A program made the position numbers and the translations under genes. 64,000 nucleotides of DNA from Pteria penguin (taxonomy: Eukaryota; Mollusca; Bivalvia; Pterioida; Pteriidae): assembly GCA_035048485.1 (NCBI GenBank), contig CM068582.1:37693096-37757095 (forward strand), given 5' to 3'. The stretch's first letter is position 1. Every line of letters begins with the position of its first letter. The notes under the pieces were generated by a model, which saw only the letters and a program-made list of their open reading frames with translations, had not been told where the DNA came from and searched no databases. Of this stretch, positions 1-18,562 are shown in pieces.

Positions 1-241
1 CGTCACTCGTAGCCATTATTTAAAAATAGTTCTTGTAGTTATAGACGCTCGCATGTGCACAAGACAAATAGGTCAGTGCTTGGCGTGTAATAAAGACGGT
101 AGAAGACTTTCACAATTCAACAGGCTGAAATTAAACATTAATACCGAACTATTGCAGCTTTTATTACTTTCCTTGACATCGATGACATAGATTGTGTACT
201 GGATTACATTTTACATCGCTGATATATTACTGAGTACAATG
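1..241. other. Left flank, no feature seen
   Basis: AT-rich sequence with no long reading frame, tandem repeat or clear foldback. It ends where the inverted terminus of the 242-4190 element begins. Confidence 0.5.
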
Positions 242-444
242 CCGGTGTAGGATTGAATTTGGACCCTATTGAAATTCAACGGGCTGCGATCAAGATTCCA
301 CAGATTTTTCATGTTGAATTGTGACCCTAGAGACGGAGGTCATTGTATTACGACCCTACCCACGGATAAAATTTTGACCCGCCGTTGAATTATGACCCCA
401 CATGAGCGCATATAGGCCAACGTGGGCGTTTTGTTTAATTGACT

Positions 445-510
445 GTCGGACTGGTGGACCTTCGGACGAGTGGACCTTCGGACTAGTGAACCTTCGGACT
501 AGTGGACCGT
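445..510. repeat. Short tandem repeat, ~20-bp unit
   Basis: Three to four units of GGACCTTCGGACTAGT type in tandem inside the left subterminal part of the 242-4190 element. Confidence 0.7.
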
Positions 511-869
511 GACCTGTAACTTTTAGTAGCGAGAAAGCCAAGATGGCGGATAATGATTTTGTAGCTATGGGACTTCCTCGGTCAATTCATCAGCAAATTA
601 CGCTTAAAATGCCACAACTTAACAATTTTTGCAGAGACATGCAGACACACTGCAAATACTCGTATTTATTTTTATTTCTACAACCGAGTGTAAAGTTTGC
701 ATTCATGTACATGTATATAGAAACTTGTCCCGACGATGTAAACGGGTTGTATGACATGGATAACGTTCCCTGATATTGATTAATTCACGCACAATATCTG
801 AGTATAGCCTACTGGGCACTACATAGACATTGTTTATGGAACACCAAGTTAACAGAAACTCAAATATCT

Positions 870-1300
870 AGTGAACGCAATAATTCACTTGTTGCGCGCA
901 TTAATTATTGTACGTACTTATTTAATTATTGGGCACAAATATGGCGCACAATAATTCAAATAAAGACTTCTCTATTAGATTAAAATTAGAGAGCTCTCTA
1001 ATTGAATTCTTATATGCACTCATTGAATACGTACGTGTAATAATTGTTAAATTAGTGCGAACAGAATTTTTTTGTGGGCGCAATAATTGAAACATATTTG
1101 AGTTTCTGTTAATTAGAGTCTGCATTTATTCAGATTCAGATACCACAAGGTATAGAGAACAATCAATCTGTGCGTGCAAGAACACGGACTCGGTTTGAGA
1201 TCGTAATTTTGTGCACAATAATTGGATCAGTGCGCGCAAAAATTAAATTAGTGCGCAGTATATAATTGAAAAAGTGCGCGCAATTGCTGAATTCCTTAGA
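870..1300. repeat. Degenerate GTGCGCGCAATAATTGAA repeats
   Basis: The motif GCGC(A/G)CAATAATTGAA and close variants recur about seven times on both strands, spaced irregularly. The region looks like a decayed repeat cluster inside the large TIR element. No coding potential seen. Confidence 0.5.
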
Positions 1301-1890
1301 GTAAAAAGCGGACAGTTTAAGAGTTCTCTTGATTACAAAGGCCTATTGAGCTCATTTTCGTAGGTAAAAAAATATTTTTCGCGATATAACGCGAAACTTT
1401 CGCGATATAACGCGTAACTTTCGCAATATAACGCGAAACTTAAGGTAACGGTCAAGGTAACAAAGTCATTTACCTAAGATAGCATACCAAGTATGAGGCA
1501 ATATTCTATAGTTATGTTGAATTTATGATTAATATTTATGTGGCGGATATATAGACAGGACAAACCTCTCTCCGATTATTGATCAAGGGAATAAACGATC
1601 AAGATGTTGTGAAAATTTATACATTTTAAAAGGTCACATTTCCGTTTCAACTCTAATTCTATTTCAGAGCTCTTCAAGTGATATTGAGAGCACTCTATTT
1701 AATTAGAGAACTCTCTAAATAATTGAGGATATTTCAAATTGGTTTACCATACATTTTACTAGTCATAATAGACAGTTTATGTGTTCAGCATGTTTTAAAC
1801 TAAAAGTTCTGTGGTCAGATACGATGGAAATGCAACCTTTTAAAATGTATACATTTAAAAACATCTTGCTCTTTTTTATTCCCTTGATCA

Positions 1891-2343
1891 AACTAGAGCT
1901 GTCCTAACGAAATTAATACCCCCGGGGCGACCAATGTAGTTACACAGACCTAAACCCTGCTTTTATCCAGAGTCAATGAAGCATAAAATTAAGGTCAGAT
2001 GCAGCATCTGCAGCATGCATCCAATTCAGCATCCCAGAATACATCACTGGTGCAAGTTTGGTTGAGAAAGCACTTGTACTTTGTCAGAAATTGACATTTC
2101 ACAAACTTCTTAACCGGGTCACTCAAGCGGAAAATGTAGGTCTAGCACAGCATCCGCAGGCTAGCATGCATCCAATTTAACATCCCATAGTACATCACTG
2201 GTGCAAGTTTGATCAAGATAGCACTTAAACTTCCCGAGAAATTCACTTTTGAAAACTTCTTAACCGGACAGACAGACGAACGGACAGAGTGATTCCTATA
2301 TACCCCCCAAACTTCGTTTGCGGTTGGAGGGGTATAATAATCG
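1891..2343 (-). mobile_element. Hairpin-headed tandem-repeat element (HINE/pearl-like), minus orientation
   Basis: Read on the minus strand it starts with a foldback head (TATACCCC...GGGGGGTATATAGG) and a CTGTCCGTTC run. About two ~145-bp units follow, each with CTTGCACCAGTGATGTA, and it ends in GACAGCTCTAGTTT. The same layout occurs at 29316, 48285 and 49836. Assignment to Helentron-associated elements is inference from architecture. It lies in the middle of the 1341-2932 element. Confidence 0.55.
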
Positions 2344-2443
2344 GAGAGAGGTTTTTCCTGTCTATATGTCCGCCACATAAATATTGATCATAAATTCAGC
2401 AAAACTAGAGAAAATTGCCTCATATTTGGTATGCTATTATATA

Positions 2444-2579
2444 AATATCATATGGCAGTTCGGGTAACAGTGATATTGTCACCCCGTGAAACGAATGTCA
2501 CCGGAGGCGCAAGCCGAGGGTGACATTCTGTTTCAAGGGTTGACAATATCACTGTTACCCGAACTGCCATATGATATTT
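2444..2579. mobile_element. Foldback palindrome with ~62-bp arms
   Basis: AATATCATATGGCAGTTCGG at the left is mirrored at 2560-2579. The arms pair almost throughout, with a short GC-rich centre (GGCGCAAGCC). It lies inside a ~370-bp insertion (about 2437-2808) that interrupts the right arm of the 1341-2932 element. No clean TSD seen. Confidence 0.7.
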
Positions 2580-3260
2580 ATTTTATTATACCGAAAACTG
2601 TATCAAACTGATATTTACAACAGTGGTTGTCGGTTTCAGTCACGTGATTGAGTAACATTGTCTGTTACTTGATCACGTGATTAGGTAACAGTTAATGTTA
2701 GGTCAATCACGTGGACTACTCAAAGGCAATGTTACATGAACTGTATTGACATGCAAGAATGATACATGATACACTAAGATTGAGGTATAATAACTATTAA
2801 TGAAACCCTAGGTAAATGACCGTTACCTTGACCGTTACCTCATGTTTCGCGTTATTTCGCAAATGTTTCGCGTTATCGCGAAAGTTTCGCGTTATTTCGC
2901 GAAAAATATTTTTTTACCTGAGCTCAATAGGCTTTCGTACCTGATCGAGTCGAATGCTCAGATAACCTATTTTGTGATCTCTCCATCCGTCGTCCGTCAT
3001 GTAACTTTTCTATTTGTCTATTTCCTGTCTGAAACCACTGCAGTGAGTTCAACGACACTTCACTGAAAGCAAATAACCAAAGTCCCCACCATGTTTGTTA
3101 GTGTCAGTTAGTTCGCTTCAGGGGTGGAACCAGGAGATGGGGACAGTATAGGTTGCAGAATAGGCAGTTCTTGGCAACTCTTTTTTTTTTTTCTTTACAA
3201 CAGCAGAATCAGATGCCGACGACAATTTACGAAATGCATCGGAACTATCTAAAATTGTAA

Positions 3261-3284
3261 AAATAAATAAATAAATAAATAAAA
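3261..3284. repeat. (AAAT)n microsatellite
   Basis: About six AAAT units in tandem. Confidence 0.9.
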
Positions 3285-3659
3285 TACAAAATTCTTTCTT
3301 GTATTCTTTATCTTAATTGGCATGTTTTGCACATTTGCTTACGGTACTGAAGTGAACGATTTATATCCTCTTGGCCTCATGTTTATTTGGAATGAACTCT
3401 ATCGATTTTGTCTTTCAATTGTCGCAATTGTTTTATTGTGCCAAAATTTCTTAAATACGTCCAGAAAAAATACCAATATCTATGATTTTTCACTTGTGAT
3501 GCCATTTTAAAATGTTAATTTGTTTTTCTTTCTTTAATTTTACGCAATTAATCGGTAAAATATATTTCTCGTGTCATTCTCTATAATAAACGGTGTTCCA
3601 ATTTTATTTTTGTACATGTACTTGAATTTTAACATCTACATATAGGAACAGTCACATTT

Positions 3660-4000
3660 CAACATTGAATTATGACCCGGGTCATTATTCAACGTTGAAT
3701 TATGACCCGGGTCATTATCCAATGTTAAATTATGACCCGAGTCATATCTATGTTAATATACTTCGCAATATCTGAACTCTTAACCTACTTGTCTTTGATC
3801 AAATATATGCGTCTTTATGTCGGTTTAAGTACACAATGACATATTTTAAAGGGCAGGTAGGTAGGGTCGATATTCCACGTTGAATTATGACCCGGGTCAA
3901 TATTCCACGTTGAATTATGACCCGGGTCAATATTCCACGTTGAATAATGACCCGGGTCATTATTCAATGTTAAATTATGACCCGGGGTCATGATACAACG
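3660..4000. repeat. Right subterminal repeat cluster of the 242-4190 element
   Basis: Seven or so copies of TTGAATTATGACCCGGGTCA separated by AATATTCCACG-type spacers, giving a ~35-bp period. The cluster is split into two blocks (3660-3740 and 3865-3995) by about 120 bp of unrelated sequence. The same motif occurs in inverted sense at the other end of the element. Confidence 0.75.
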
Positions 4001-4190
4001 TGGAATTTGGACCTGTCGGCGGATTTTTTATCCGTGGAATTTTGACTCAAATTGGTGTCAAAATTCAACAGCGTGATCAAAATTCAACAGCTAAGACGGG
4101 CCATAATTCAACGAAAAATCCATTGAATATGGATCCGGGGTCAATATTCAATGGGGGTGGGGGGGGGTCCAAATTCTATCTTACACCGGA

Positions 4191-5789
<1,599 letters not shown>

Positions 5790-7745
5790 TGTGGACTGTT
5801 GGACTTATGGCACTGTGAAAAATTGGACCATGGTTTTGAAGATCTCGAAAAACTCTGCTTCTGTGAACTGTGCTTGCAGATAGTTCCATAGCCTGATGGG
5901 GGAAGAAAATAATGACTCTTTGTAGATGGTGGTTCGGTTGTATGGTTTCCTGTACCGATGTTCATGTCCTCTTGTGGCTGCTCCTATCTTGGTGAATTGA
6001 GGAGGCATTGGGATGGCAACTAAGCAGTGGACAATGCGGTACATCATAGTGGATTAGGCTCTAATTCTTCGTTGTCGCAGATTTTCCCATTTGAGCCGGT
6101 CCATCATGAATGAGACACTACTGGCGGGATTGTAGTTGTTGGTGGTGAATCTTGCTGTTCTTCGTTGTACTGCTTCGACCTTGTCGATGTCCGTCTTTGT
6201 ATGAGGGTCCTAAACTGCAGATGCATATTCTACATGGGGTCTGATGAGGGTTTTGTAGCATCTGTCCTTGATGGTTGTTGGACAAGAGGACAGGTTCCTT
6301 CGTAGAAATGCTGTGGTGTTGTTTGCCTTCTTACATATGGTGTCGATGTAGTGGTCTCATGACAAGTTGTTGGTAAAGTTGACCCCAAGGTATTTGGCCC
6401 TGTTGCTACTGGTTAATATCTTCCCATGTATGTAGTATGTGGTCTCGAGTTGCTTCTGTTTGGTTGTTTTACGGATCACATCACACTTGTCATGGTTGAA
6501 ATGCATGAGCCAATCAGATGATGTCAAAGTTATCCTGAAGTTCCCTGTTTCACCCCAGATATGACAAGTGCGGTCGATAAGAAATGACCCTCCACCAGCA
6601 CTATCTGTGTTCGCATCGATAGAAAACTCCTTATCCATTCATGAATGCATCCTCTTACTCCATAATCACAATGGTGCAGTTTAGCCAGCAGCCGTTTATG
6701 AAGTACTATGTCGAATGCTTTAGAGAAAACTAATAGAACCATTGGCGGATTTAGAGGGGGGCGTGGGGGGCGCACGCCCCCCCTAAACCTAAAAAAAAAA
6801 AGAGAGAGAGAGAGAGGAAAAGAGAAAGAGGGAGGGTGAAAAGAGAGAAAGATTCTGTGTGTCATCTAAACCTCTCCGGATCTTTCATATCGAATACTAT
6901 TTTAGTATTTACATAGCATTTCCCGGTACCCGGTGGCTGTGTAAGCGGGCGCGGGCTTAATATGTAATTATCCACAACAATGACATCACAACTTCAAACG
7001 AAGCGTAGAAAAATGCAGGGTCGATTGGACCTTTTTTTCAACCCAACAAGAAGGTACGTAGGATTTTAAAACTTATAACCATACATATGCATAAAACGTT
7101 GTATAGAGTCTTCGCGCTAACCACAAAAAGGGTTAACTTCTGAAAGGGTTTTGGGGGTTTTAAAACTCTTAAAACCATTTTCCGTCGGGGGGCTTCGCCC
7201 CCCTGAACCCCCTACCGGGGCTATGCCCCGGACCCGCTGGGTGATAATCACGCCCCCCCTAACTACAATTCCTGCATCCGCCCCTGAGAACTGTATCGAT
7301 CTGAGTGGCGTTGTCAATGCCTACTGTAAGGTCCTGCATTTCTTTTTATCAGTGGGGATTCACAAGATCGCTTGTTCCTAAATCCATGCTGGTAGTCCGT
7401 AAGGATGTCGTGTTTTTCCAAAAAGTTCATAAGGTGACTGTGGATGATGTGTTCTGCCACCTTGCAACAAAAAGAAGTTAATGAAACAGGTCTATAGCTG
7501 GAAGGCTTGCTCTTATCCCCATTCTTGAAGATTGGAGAGATGTTAGCTAACTTCCAGTCCTCTGGGATTTGCCCTTGGCCTTTGGAAGATCTTTGTTAGA
7601 TCTAGTGTTACTAGGTAGGCTGTCTCCTTAGGAAGCGGGTTGAAATCTCATCTGGTCCTGTAGCCTTGTTTGGGTTGAGGCCGGTCAGGAGCTTCAGCAC
7701 CCCTTTCATAGTAAATCTGATGTTTTGTGCTGTTTGTGTGGTACT
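5790..7745 (-). pseudogene. Decayed non-LTR retrotransposon (LINE) reverse transcriptase
   Basis: Minus-strand reverse transcriptase of a Jockey/CR1-like LINE. From 7720 downward the broken frames read NPNKATGPDEIS, then ISPIFKNGDKSKPSSYRPVS, then DYQHGFRNKRSCES. After the insertion at 6740-7286 they continue with VFSKAFDIVLHKRL, then SGVKQGTSG, WMHFNHDKCDVIR-like text and AKYLGVNF. This is the normal motif order: fingers, FSKAFD in the palm, and the thumb-side AKYLGV segment. The YxDD box is not legible. Several frameshifts and stops show it is dead. Clade assignment is inference. Confidence 0.88.
6740..7286. mobile_element. hAT-like element (CAGGGGCGGAT-type ends) inside the LINE
   Basis: The right end, read inverted, begins CAGGGGCGGATGCAG. 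The left end reads CATTGGCGGATTTAG. Both continue into G-rich runs that form GGGGGGCGT/ACGCCCCCC pairings. A 5-bp direct repeat AGAAC flanks it (6735-6739 and 7287-7291). It splits the LINE between IDNATQID-like and VFSKAFD-coding parts. No transposase is visible. The hAT assignment rests on the CAGGG-type end and the short TSD. Confidence 0.7.
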
Positions 7746-9680
7746 CCTGCCTACTTGCAATCTCTGTTCAAAGAAAACATTAAAGGGATTTATGAATATT
7801 CTTCTGGAAGGGGGGGGGGGTCACTTCAAAGTCCCACAAAAGTGTAAATATTTTCGGCTGGATGTCAAGAGGTTAATCCAGGGTCGGACCAATTGAGGGA
7901 TCGCCAGATCCAACTTTAACCACGCCCATAACGTAGTTTCATTGTGACGTCACAGTGAAAGTCATGTTTGACGGGCCATTTATTTATGACGTCATAATGA
8001 AAAAGTGTGCCAAAAGTTGTGATGTCGGGCTTTTGACGATCAGTCAATTAGGTTTAAGAGAATACCCTCGTTCGATTTACAGGTTCGAATCTCGTCATGA
8101 GCAAAAAAATTACTAAATTTTGCGATAAATATTTTTAAATATCTTACAGCACACAGTAAAAATGAAAAAAAAATCACAGTTTTTTCACACATTTCTCGTA
8201 ATTCTTCTATTCAATATGTAGAAGCAAGACAATAAAGCATTTATCTCGAGAATATATGAAATTTAAGGGTTATTGATTTTTTTTTTTTTTTTTTGTAATT
8301 TGTCCATTTGGACCTCTTATGTTTTCCTTTCAATATTTACCCCTCCGACACCTTTCTTCTTGTTTGTTAACCGGGAAATTCTAACTTTAGCAGTCCAATA
8401 TGAGCTATTAATATTCTTTGATAGAATTAAGATAAGAACCGAGAAATAATATTTGAACTTCAATCATTGGAATATTCGCGCTGATTGATCCGTCAATGCT
8501 TTGTTTTGGTTTGTTTTGTTTTGTTTTGTTTTTTTTGGGGGGGGGGGGGGGAAACACTAGACTGTATGTATCAGAGAACGATGAGGAAATTTTGAATTAC
8601 ACACCGAGCAGTGAATTTGCCCAATACGTACGAAATTCATTATAAGAAACTCATTTGTGTATTACACCATTAAATAGAATTAGTTTGAAATGTTATGTTT
8701 AAGCTGCAAAACCCGTATCAGGAGCGTTGTTAAACTGGTGTATTCACCAATGCACCAATCGTGGTAAGTAATCATACACACTTAATCTCTTATGTATCTT
8801 GAAAAAGCTATCAAGGAGTTATTATAATATATATAGTAAATTTAAACCGTGCGGCGGCTTCGCCTAGCCTACAAAGCATGCCGCATATAACGTCACGCCA
8901 CGGAGACAACCCTAAATAATATAGTTAAATTATTTATTCTGTAGTCAGTATCAATCATTCTCAAAAAGCTATACAATGAAAGAAGTTGGTAATAACACAT
9001 AAATTTATCAAGGGCTTTTTTTCTCCAAATTTTGAAAAAGATATTCATTGAGACTTAATAGAATATCAAGACTTTTTGTGCGTTTTAGTAGTTCAAACCT
9101 ATTTTGAGAAAAAAAAATCATTATCATTCAAACATCATGTCTTTTTGTTATAATATAGACAAGTTTTTAATATGTTTAATAACACCATTCCCCATTCCCA
9201 GGTTTGAATATGACAATTTTAATTGACCTAATAGTCATATTTTCTATATACATATGAATTTACGTGTATTCAAAGGCGATCATTTAACAGTAGAAAGACG
9301 CCGTTCAATTCGACAAGGCGTTTAAGGTTCCGAAATTTAAAAGGAGGAGTTTAAACGGTCAATTTACTTTCATGATGAGTAAGTTTTGAATGTGGTTGGT
9401 TCGCTGCGTTTTCCTACTCAGAATTGAAGGCAATTGTTCCGAGGTTACCATCACCCAAGGGTTGTGGTAGATTTAACGTCGTAATACATTATAGATGATT
9501 AAATTTCCCCATACGTGCCGGGGTATATATATTACAAAGTACTTTTTAAAATTGAGTGCAAGTGTATAAACTGAAATGAAAATATTGATAGTGAATAGGA
9601 TCAGGACTTTTACAAAGCCGTGCTCTCAAGAAGTTTGTATTCAGTTTACAAAATTATGAAATGGAGGAAACATCATAACA
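7746..9680. other. Upstream region of the protocadherin gene
   Basis: No coding frame recognised. It contains poly-T (8277-8294), a TTTTG/G-run low-complexity tract (8505-8550), and a tRNA B-box-like GGTTCGAATC near 8081. A TATATATA run at about 9524-9532, some 150 bp before the protocadherin ATG, could be a TATA element, but nothing proves it. Confidence 0.4.
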
Positions 9681-14190
<4,510 letters not shown>

Positions 14191-14825
14191 GTAAGTTGCA
14201 GTGTTAATAAAAAGAAAGATAACCAATTAAATCAAATGATAAATTAAAGGTCATCTTATATAAACTTTTTATTAATGATGTAAAATACAAAAACAAATCC
14301 TGGTACCCAGGAAGTAAAGCGTCTCCTGTTAAACGCCCTCAAAATCACCCCCAATAAAAACAAAAAACAAACAAACAAAAACAAAACAAAGCAAATGAAA
14401 ACCTCCCAAAATCCCAAAACAAAAACAAAACAATAAAACAAACAAACAAACCAAAACAAGACAACCCCCCCCAAAAAAAACCAAACAAACCAAAGAAAGA
14501 AAGAAAAGAATAAATACTAAACAAAATCAAACAAGGAAAACATGCCAACCAGCCAGACAAAAAAAGATTACCCTTTTCAAAAATAAAACCACAAAAAAAA
14601 AAATAGATAAATAAAAACCAACAAAATAACAAGGAAATCCAACGTAAAGAGTTTTCTAAAACCTTTCAAGATAGTGCATTTGGAACTAAGTTATGTTTTG
14701 TATTCATAGTGATTCTAAGTTGTAAATTTTAATATATCCTAATGCTACAGGACAGTCTATAAAATAGCTCAAAAACAAACATCTAACACCACTCATCGAA
14801 AATGTTTTATTTATGCTCAATTACT
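14191..14825. other. Intron or downstream DNA with A/C-rich low complexity
   Basis: 14290-14640 is an AAACAAAACAAAC-type low-complexity tract whose minus strand reads as F/L/C-rich chance frames. No exon recognised. Confidence 0.5.
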
Positions 14826-16530
14826 CCTAGACAGCAAGTCTCACGTAATGCTCATCAAAACACTTACTCCTCTCACACAAAGTCTCACATAATGCTTGAT
14901 ATAACACTTCTCCCAGACATCAAGTCTCACGTAATGCTCATCATAACACTTATTCCTCTCACACAAAGTCTCACATAATGCTTGATATAACACTTCTCCC
15001 AGACATCAAGTCTCACGTAATGCTCATCATAACACTTACTCCTCTCACACAAAGTCTCACATAATGCTTGATATAACACTTCTCCCAGACATCAAGTCTC
15101 ACGTAATGCTCATCATAACACTTATTCCTCTCACACAAAGTCTCGCATAATGCTTGATATAACACTTCTCCCAGACATCATGTCTCACGTAATGCTCATC
15201 ATAACACTTATTCCTATCACACAAAGTCTCGCATAATGCTTGATATAACACTTCTCCCAGACATCAAGTCTCACATAATGCTCATCATAACACCTCTCCC
15301 AGACATCAAGCCTAACAAAAATGCTCACCATCACACTTAATCCTCCCAGACGTAGTCTCACACAATGCTCACCATAACAATCCTTCCAGACACCAAGGCT
15401 CACATAATGCTCACCATAGCACTTCCTAAACGTAGTCTCACATAATGCTCAGACACCAAGTGTGACATAATGCTCATCATAACACTTCTTCAGACATCAA
15501 GTCTCACATAATGCTCACCATCACGCTTATTCCTCCCAGATATAGTCTCCCATAATGCTCACTATAATAATCCTATTAGACACCAAGTCTCACATAATGC
15601 TCACCATAACACTTACTCATCCTAGACGTAGTCTGACATAATGCTCACTATATCATTGACTACTCACAGGCATAACACCATAACACCTTACTCCTCGTAG
15701 ACGCCAAGTCTTACATATGCTTACCATAACACCTTACTCCTCGTAGACGCCAAGTCTCTTATACTATTCACCATGACACCTTACTCCTCGTAGACGCCAA
15801 GTCTTAGATATGCTCACCATAACACCTTACTCCTCGTAGACGCCAAGTCTTACATATGCTCACCATAACACCTTACTCCTCGTAGACGCCAAGTCTCACA
15901 TACTATTCACCATGACACCTTACTCCTCGTAGACGCCAAGTCTTACATATGCTCACCATAACACCTTACTCCTCGTAGACGCCAAGTCTTACATATGCTC
16001 ACCATAACACCTTACTCCTCGTAGACGCCAAGTCTCACATACTATTCACCATGACACCTTACTCCTCGTAGACGCCAAGTCTTACATATGCTCACCATAA
16101 CACCTTACTCCTCGTAGACGCCAAGTCTTACATATGCTCACCATAACAGTTTACTCCTCGTAGACGCCAAGTCTTACATATGCTCACCATAACACCTTAC
16201 TCCTCGTAGACGCCAAGTCTCACATACTATTCACCATGACACCTTACTCCTCGTAGACGCCAAGTCTCACATATGCTCACCATAACACATTACTCCTCGT
16301 AGACGCCAAGTCTCTTATACTATTCACCATGACACCTTACTCCTCGTAGACGCCAAGTCTTACATATGCTCACCATAACACCTTACTCCTCGTAGACGTC
16401 AAGTCTTACATATGCTCACCATAACACTTTACTCCTCGTAGACGCCAAGTCTCACATACTATTCACCATGACACTTATTCCTCCTGGACATCAGGTCTCA
16501 CTTCATGCTCACCATTACACTTTGTTGAGA
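14826..16530. repeat. Satellite array, 46-bp unit with higher-order structure
   Basis: Tandem repeats containing AGACGCCAAGTCT and ATGCTCACCATAACACC. 15680-16500 has a ~46-bp unit in two variants: A (ACATATGCTCACCATAACACC) and B (ACTATTCACCATGACACC), mostly ordered A-A-B, a ~138-bp higher-order unit. 14826-15290 has a different ~86-bp dimer (ACATCAAGTCTCACGTAATG plus ACAAAGTCTCACATAATG). The stretch between is diverged. Open frames here are artefacts. Confidence 0.95.
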
Positions 16531-18389
16531 ATGACACGGTTAATAAACATCTTTTACATTCAGATAGCAGGGGTTGTGATCTCATAAAGGTTAAAATATT
16601 GGGATGGTTTCATGCAACATCGCCATATTCTTGAAAAAACCCCTAAACTTAGTAATAATAACATCCCTGCATTCATGCCGATTTATTAAGATTTTTTCCT
16701 TTTTTCTCTTTATATTTGGAAATCAACCTTCAACTGACCATTATCGGACAGATTACTCAAAACCTTGACCTTTTTGTCTTTTTTCCTCTAATCCTTACAT
16801 CAACTCAATTAAAAAGCTGATACAAGCGGTCTTTCCCATTATCTTGTTGCTAGACTAGGTGCATTTGCATTAAAAGTATTAATAAAAACGGGCTTCTGTG
16901 GAGTTCAGTGTAGCTTTCGGCGTGGAAGTAATACATATATATTGATCCATCAAAATCTATTTAATGTGTCGATCTGCTTAATCTGTTTTTTTACTTTAAT
17001 TTCAGACTTTGTAATGTTTATTTGGACTAGAAAGTTGCGAGTGCCGATGATCTGGACTTTATTTAACAACAACTCTTTCATGTACTTCCTAATACGGTAT
17101 CAAAACAATACAGTGAAAACTCTATCGGACAAATAAGAAAGCACAATATTGAATCACCTGTTTTTCCTATCTGATATAATGGGACAAACGGATAATCATA
17201 CGGATTAATTCCTCCCCGCCCGACCGACGCATGGAGTCAAAACTAGGTCAACTCAAAAGAGACCGACCAATGAAAACTATAGATTTAAATATGGTAAGCG
17301 CTTACGAATATTTAACTTATTAATTGAAAGTATTGCAAAATAAATATTATGATTTACGTCTCTTCGTGTCACTTGTCAAAAAGATCAAACACTATACGAT
17401 GCTTAAATTTTGCTTTTGGCGAGTGTCGATGTTTTGAATACAATACAGCGATTTTCATGTAATATTGGAAACGTTTTTATTTTCAGACTTCATGGTCTCT
17501 TTGTGCTGCACATGGAATCATCAGTTAACTTTGATAGAATATCATGTTTTAACACATTTCCACTTGCCAATTCTTGCCATCATGACTTTGTGTTTATGTT
17601 ACCCGATATGTCCCTTTGTACTTGTGTATATATACTCACAGATTCCATATACACTTATAAATGATTCAATATTATGTTCAGAAACATACACATTTGTAGA
17701 AATGTTTTTGCATGCATTTAGTATGAACTAGATCTCATTTCACGAGCATAATATCCCACATATGTAATAATAATGAATACAGTATGAGAGCAGTAAGTCG
17801 TCTTAGCCAAGTGGTAACTTGAAGGCGACCCAGGATCGAATCCAGGATTATACATGTATCTCCATATAAAAGAAGTGAATACCTTCTTGCTAGCTCTGTC
17901 CAGAATATGACTGGAATTCGGGGAAATTCACATTAAACACTATTTATAGCTGCAAACTGAGACACTGAAATGTCTATTTCTGTATTTATTTTTCGTTGTA
18001 TGTGGCAACATAGTACGATGTATATGAGAAATGTATTGCACAAAGATGAATATATGCAGGGTTTTTTTTTCTATTACATGTATTTTATTTTAATTGTTGT
18101 TTGTGATCTCAAAAATGTTGTTAGTTGCATATTTAAGAATAAATATAATTAAACACATATAATGCCTTAATTTTTACATTGATGGCACAGTGTGGCAATT
18201 ATAGATTATTTCAGTATCAAAAGCAGTACTGCTTACAGATATACAAACGAGATACACATACAACAAGGTCAAGTGTGTGAATAGCTCACACTAGAACAAT
18301 TTACATAAATATTAAAACAGAGTTACACAGCTAAAAGCATGTTTAATATACAAGTATTTTCCAATTTATGTGCCTGTACATCGATTTTT
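16531..18389. other. Intergenic or intronic, nothing coding recognised
   Basis: AT-rich with small chance frames. A tRNA-like pair of boxes (TAGCCAAGTGG 17804, GGATCGAATCC 17833) occurs, but the spacing is too short for a tRNA. Confidence 0.4.
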
Positions 18390-18418
18390 CTGAGAAATGA
18401 TCAGGTGTATTTCCTGAG

Positions 18419-18511
18419 CACAGGGCTTTCTGCTCGTTGTCCCCCTCTCAAATATACCAATATTATATTGGTATATTTGAGGAAGGGGGACAACGAGCCG
18501 AAAGCCCTGTG
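18419..18511. mobile_element. 93-bp palindromic insertion between 29-bp direct repeats
   Basis: CACAGGGCTTTC at the left is mirrored by GAAAGCCCTGTG at the right. Arms are ~44 bp with few mismatches and a very short centre. A 29-bp sequence (CTGAGAAATGATCAGGTG...) is duplicated on both sides (18390-18418 and 18514-18542). This may be an unusually long TSD, or insertion at a pre-existing tandem duplication. Confidence 0.75.
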
Positions 18512-18562
18512 TCCTGAGAAATGATCAGGTGTATTTCCTGAGAAATGACCATGTATAAGTAA

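Larger units (their letters stand above)
1341..2932. mobile_element. Nested TIR element with iterated CGCGAAA ends
   Basis: The end GCCTATTGAGCTC (1341) is matched inverted at 2920-2932, followed in both arms by the run AAAAAAATATTTTTCGCG. Each arm then has several TTTCGCGTTAT-type repeats and a GGTAACGGTCAAGGTAAC segment. The arms continue inward (1480-1585 against 2325-2440), so the inverted repeat is several hundred bases long. The right arm is interrupted at about 2437-2808 by another insertion. No transposase frame seen. Confidence 0.65.
242..4190. mobile_element. Composite ~3.95-kb TIR element with subterminal repeats
   Basis: The left end (CCGGTGTA, then GAATTTGGACCC at about 242-266) is repeated inverted at the right end (4168-4190). 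Both flanks carry many copies of a TTGAATTATGACCCGGGTCA-like motif, at about 250-400 on the left and 3660-4150 on the right. No transposase frame is visible and no clean TSD was found, so this is probably an old non-autonomous element. It contains the nested elements listed at 1341-2932. Superfamily unknown. Confidence 0.6.

Noticed and set aside
543..773. 76-codon frame beginning MADNDFVAMGLPR after an AAGATGGCG context
   Set aside because: The start context is attractive, but it lies inside a non-autonomous TIR element, no domain is recognisable and no splice partner was found.
14256..14632. Long F/L/C-rich minus-strand frames resembling membrane proteins
   Set aside because: Produced by A/C-rich low-complexity DNA (AAACAAAAC repeats).
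14826..16530. Possible CRISPR-like array from regular repeat spacing
   Set aside because: Units are contiguous satellite monomers with no unique spacers, in eukaryotic DNA.
17804..17843. tRNA-like A and B boxes
   Set aside because: Only ~18 bp apart and no acceptor stem; not a tRNA gene, at most a degenerate SINE scrap.
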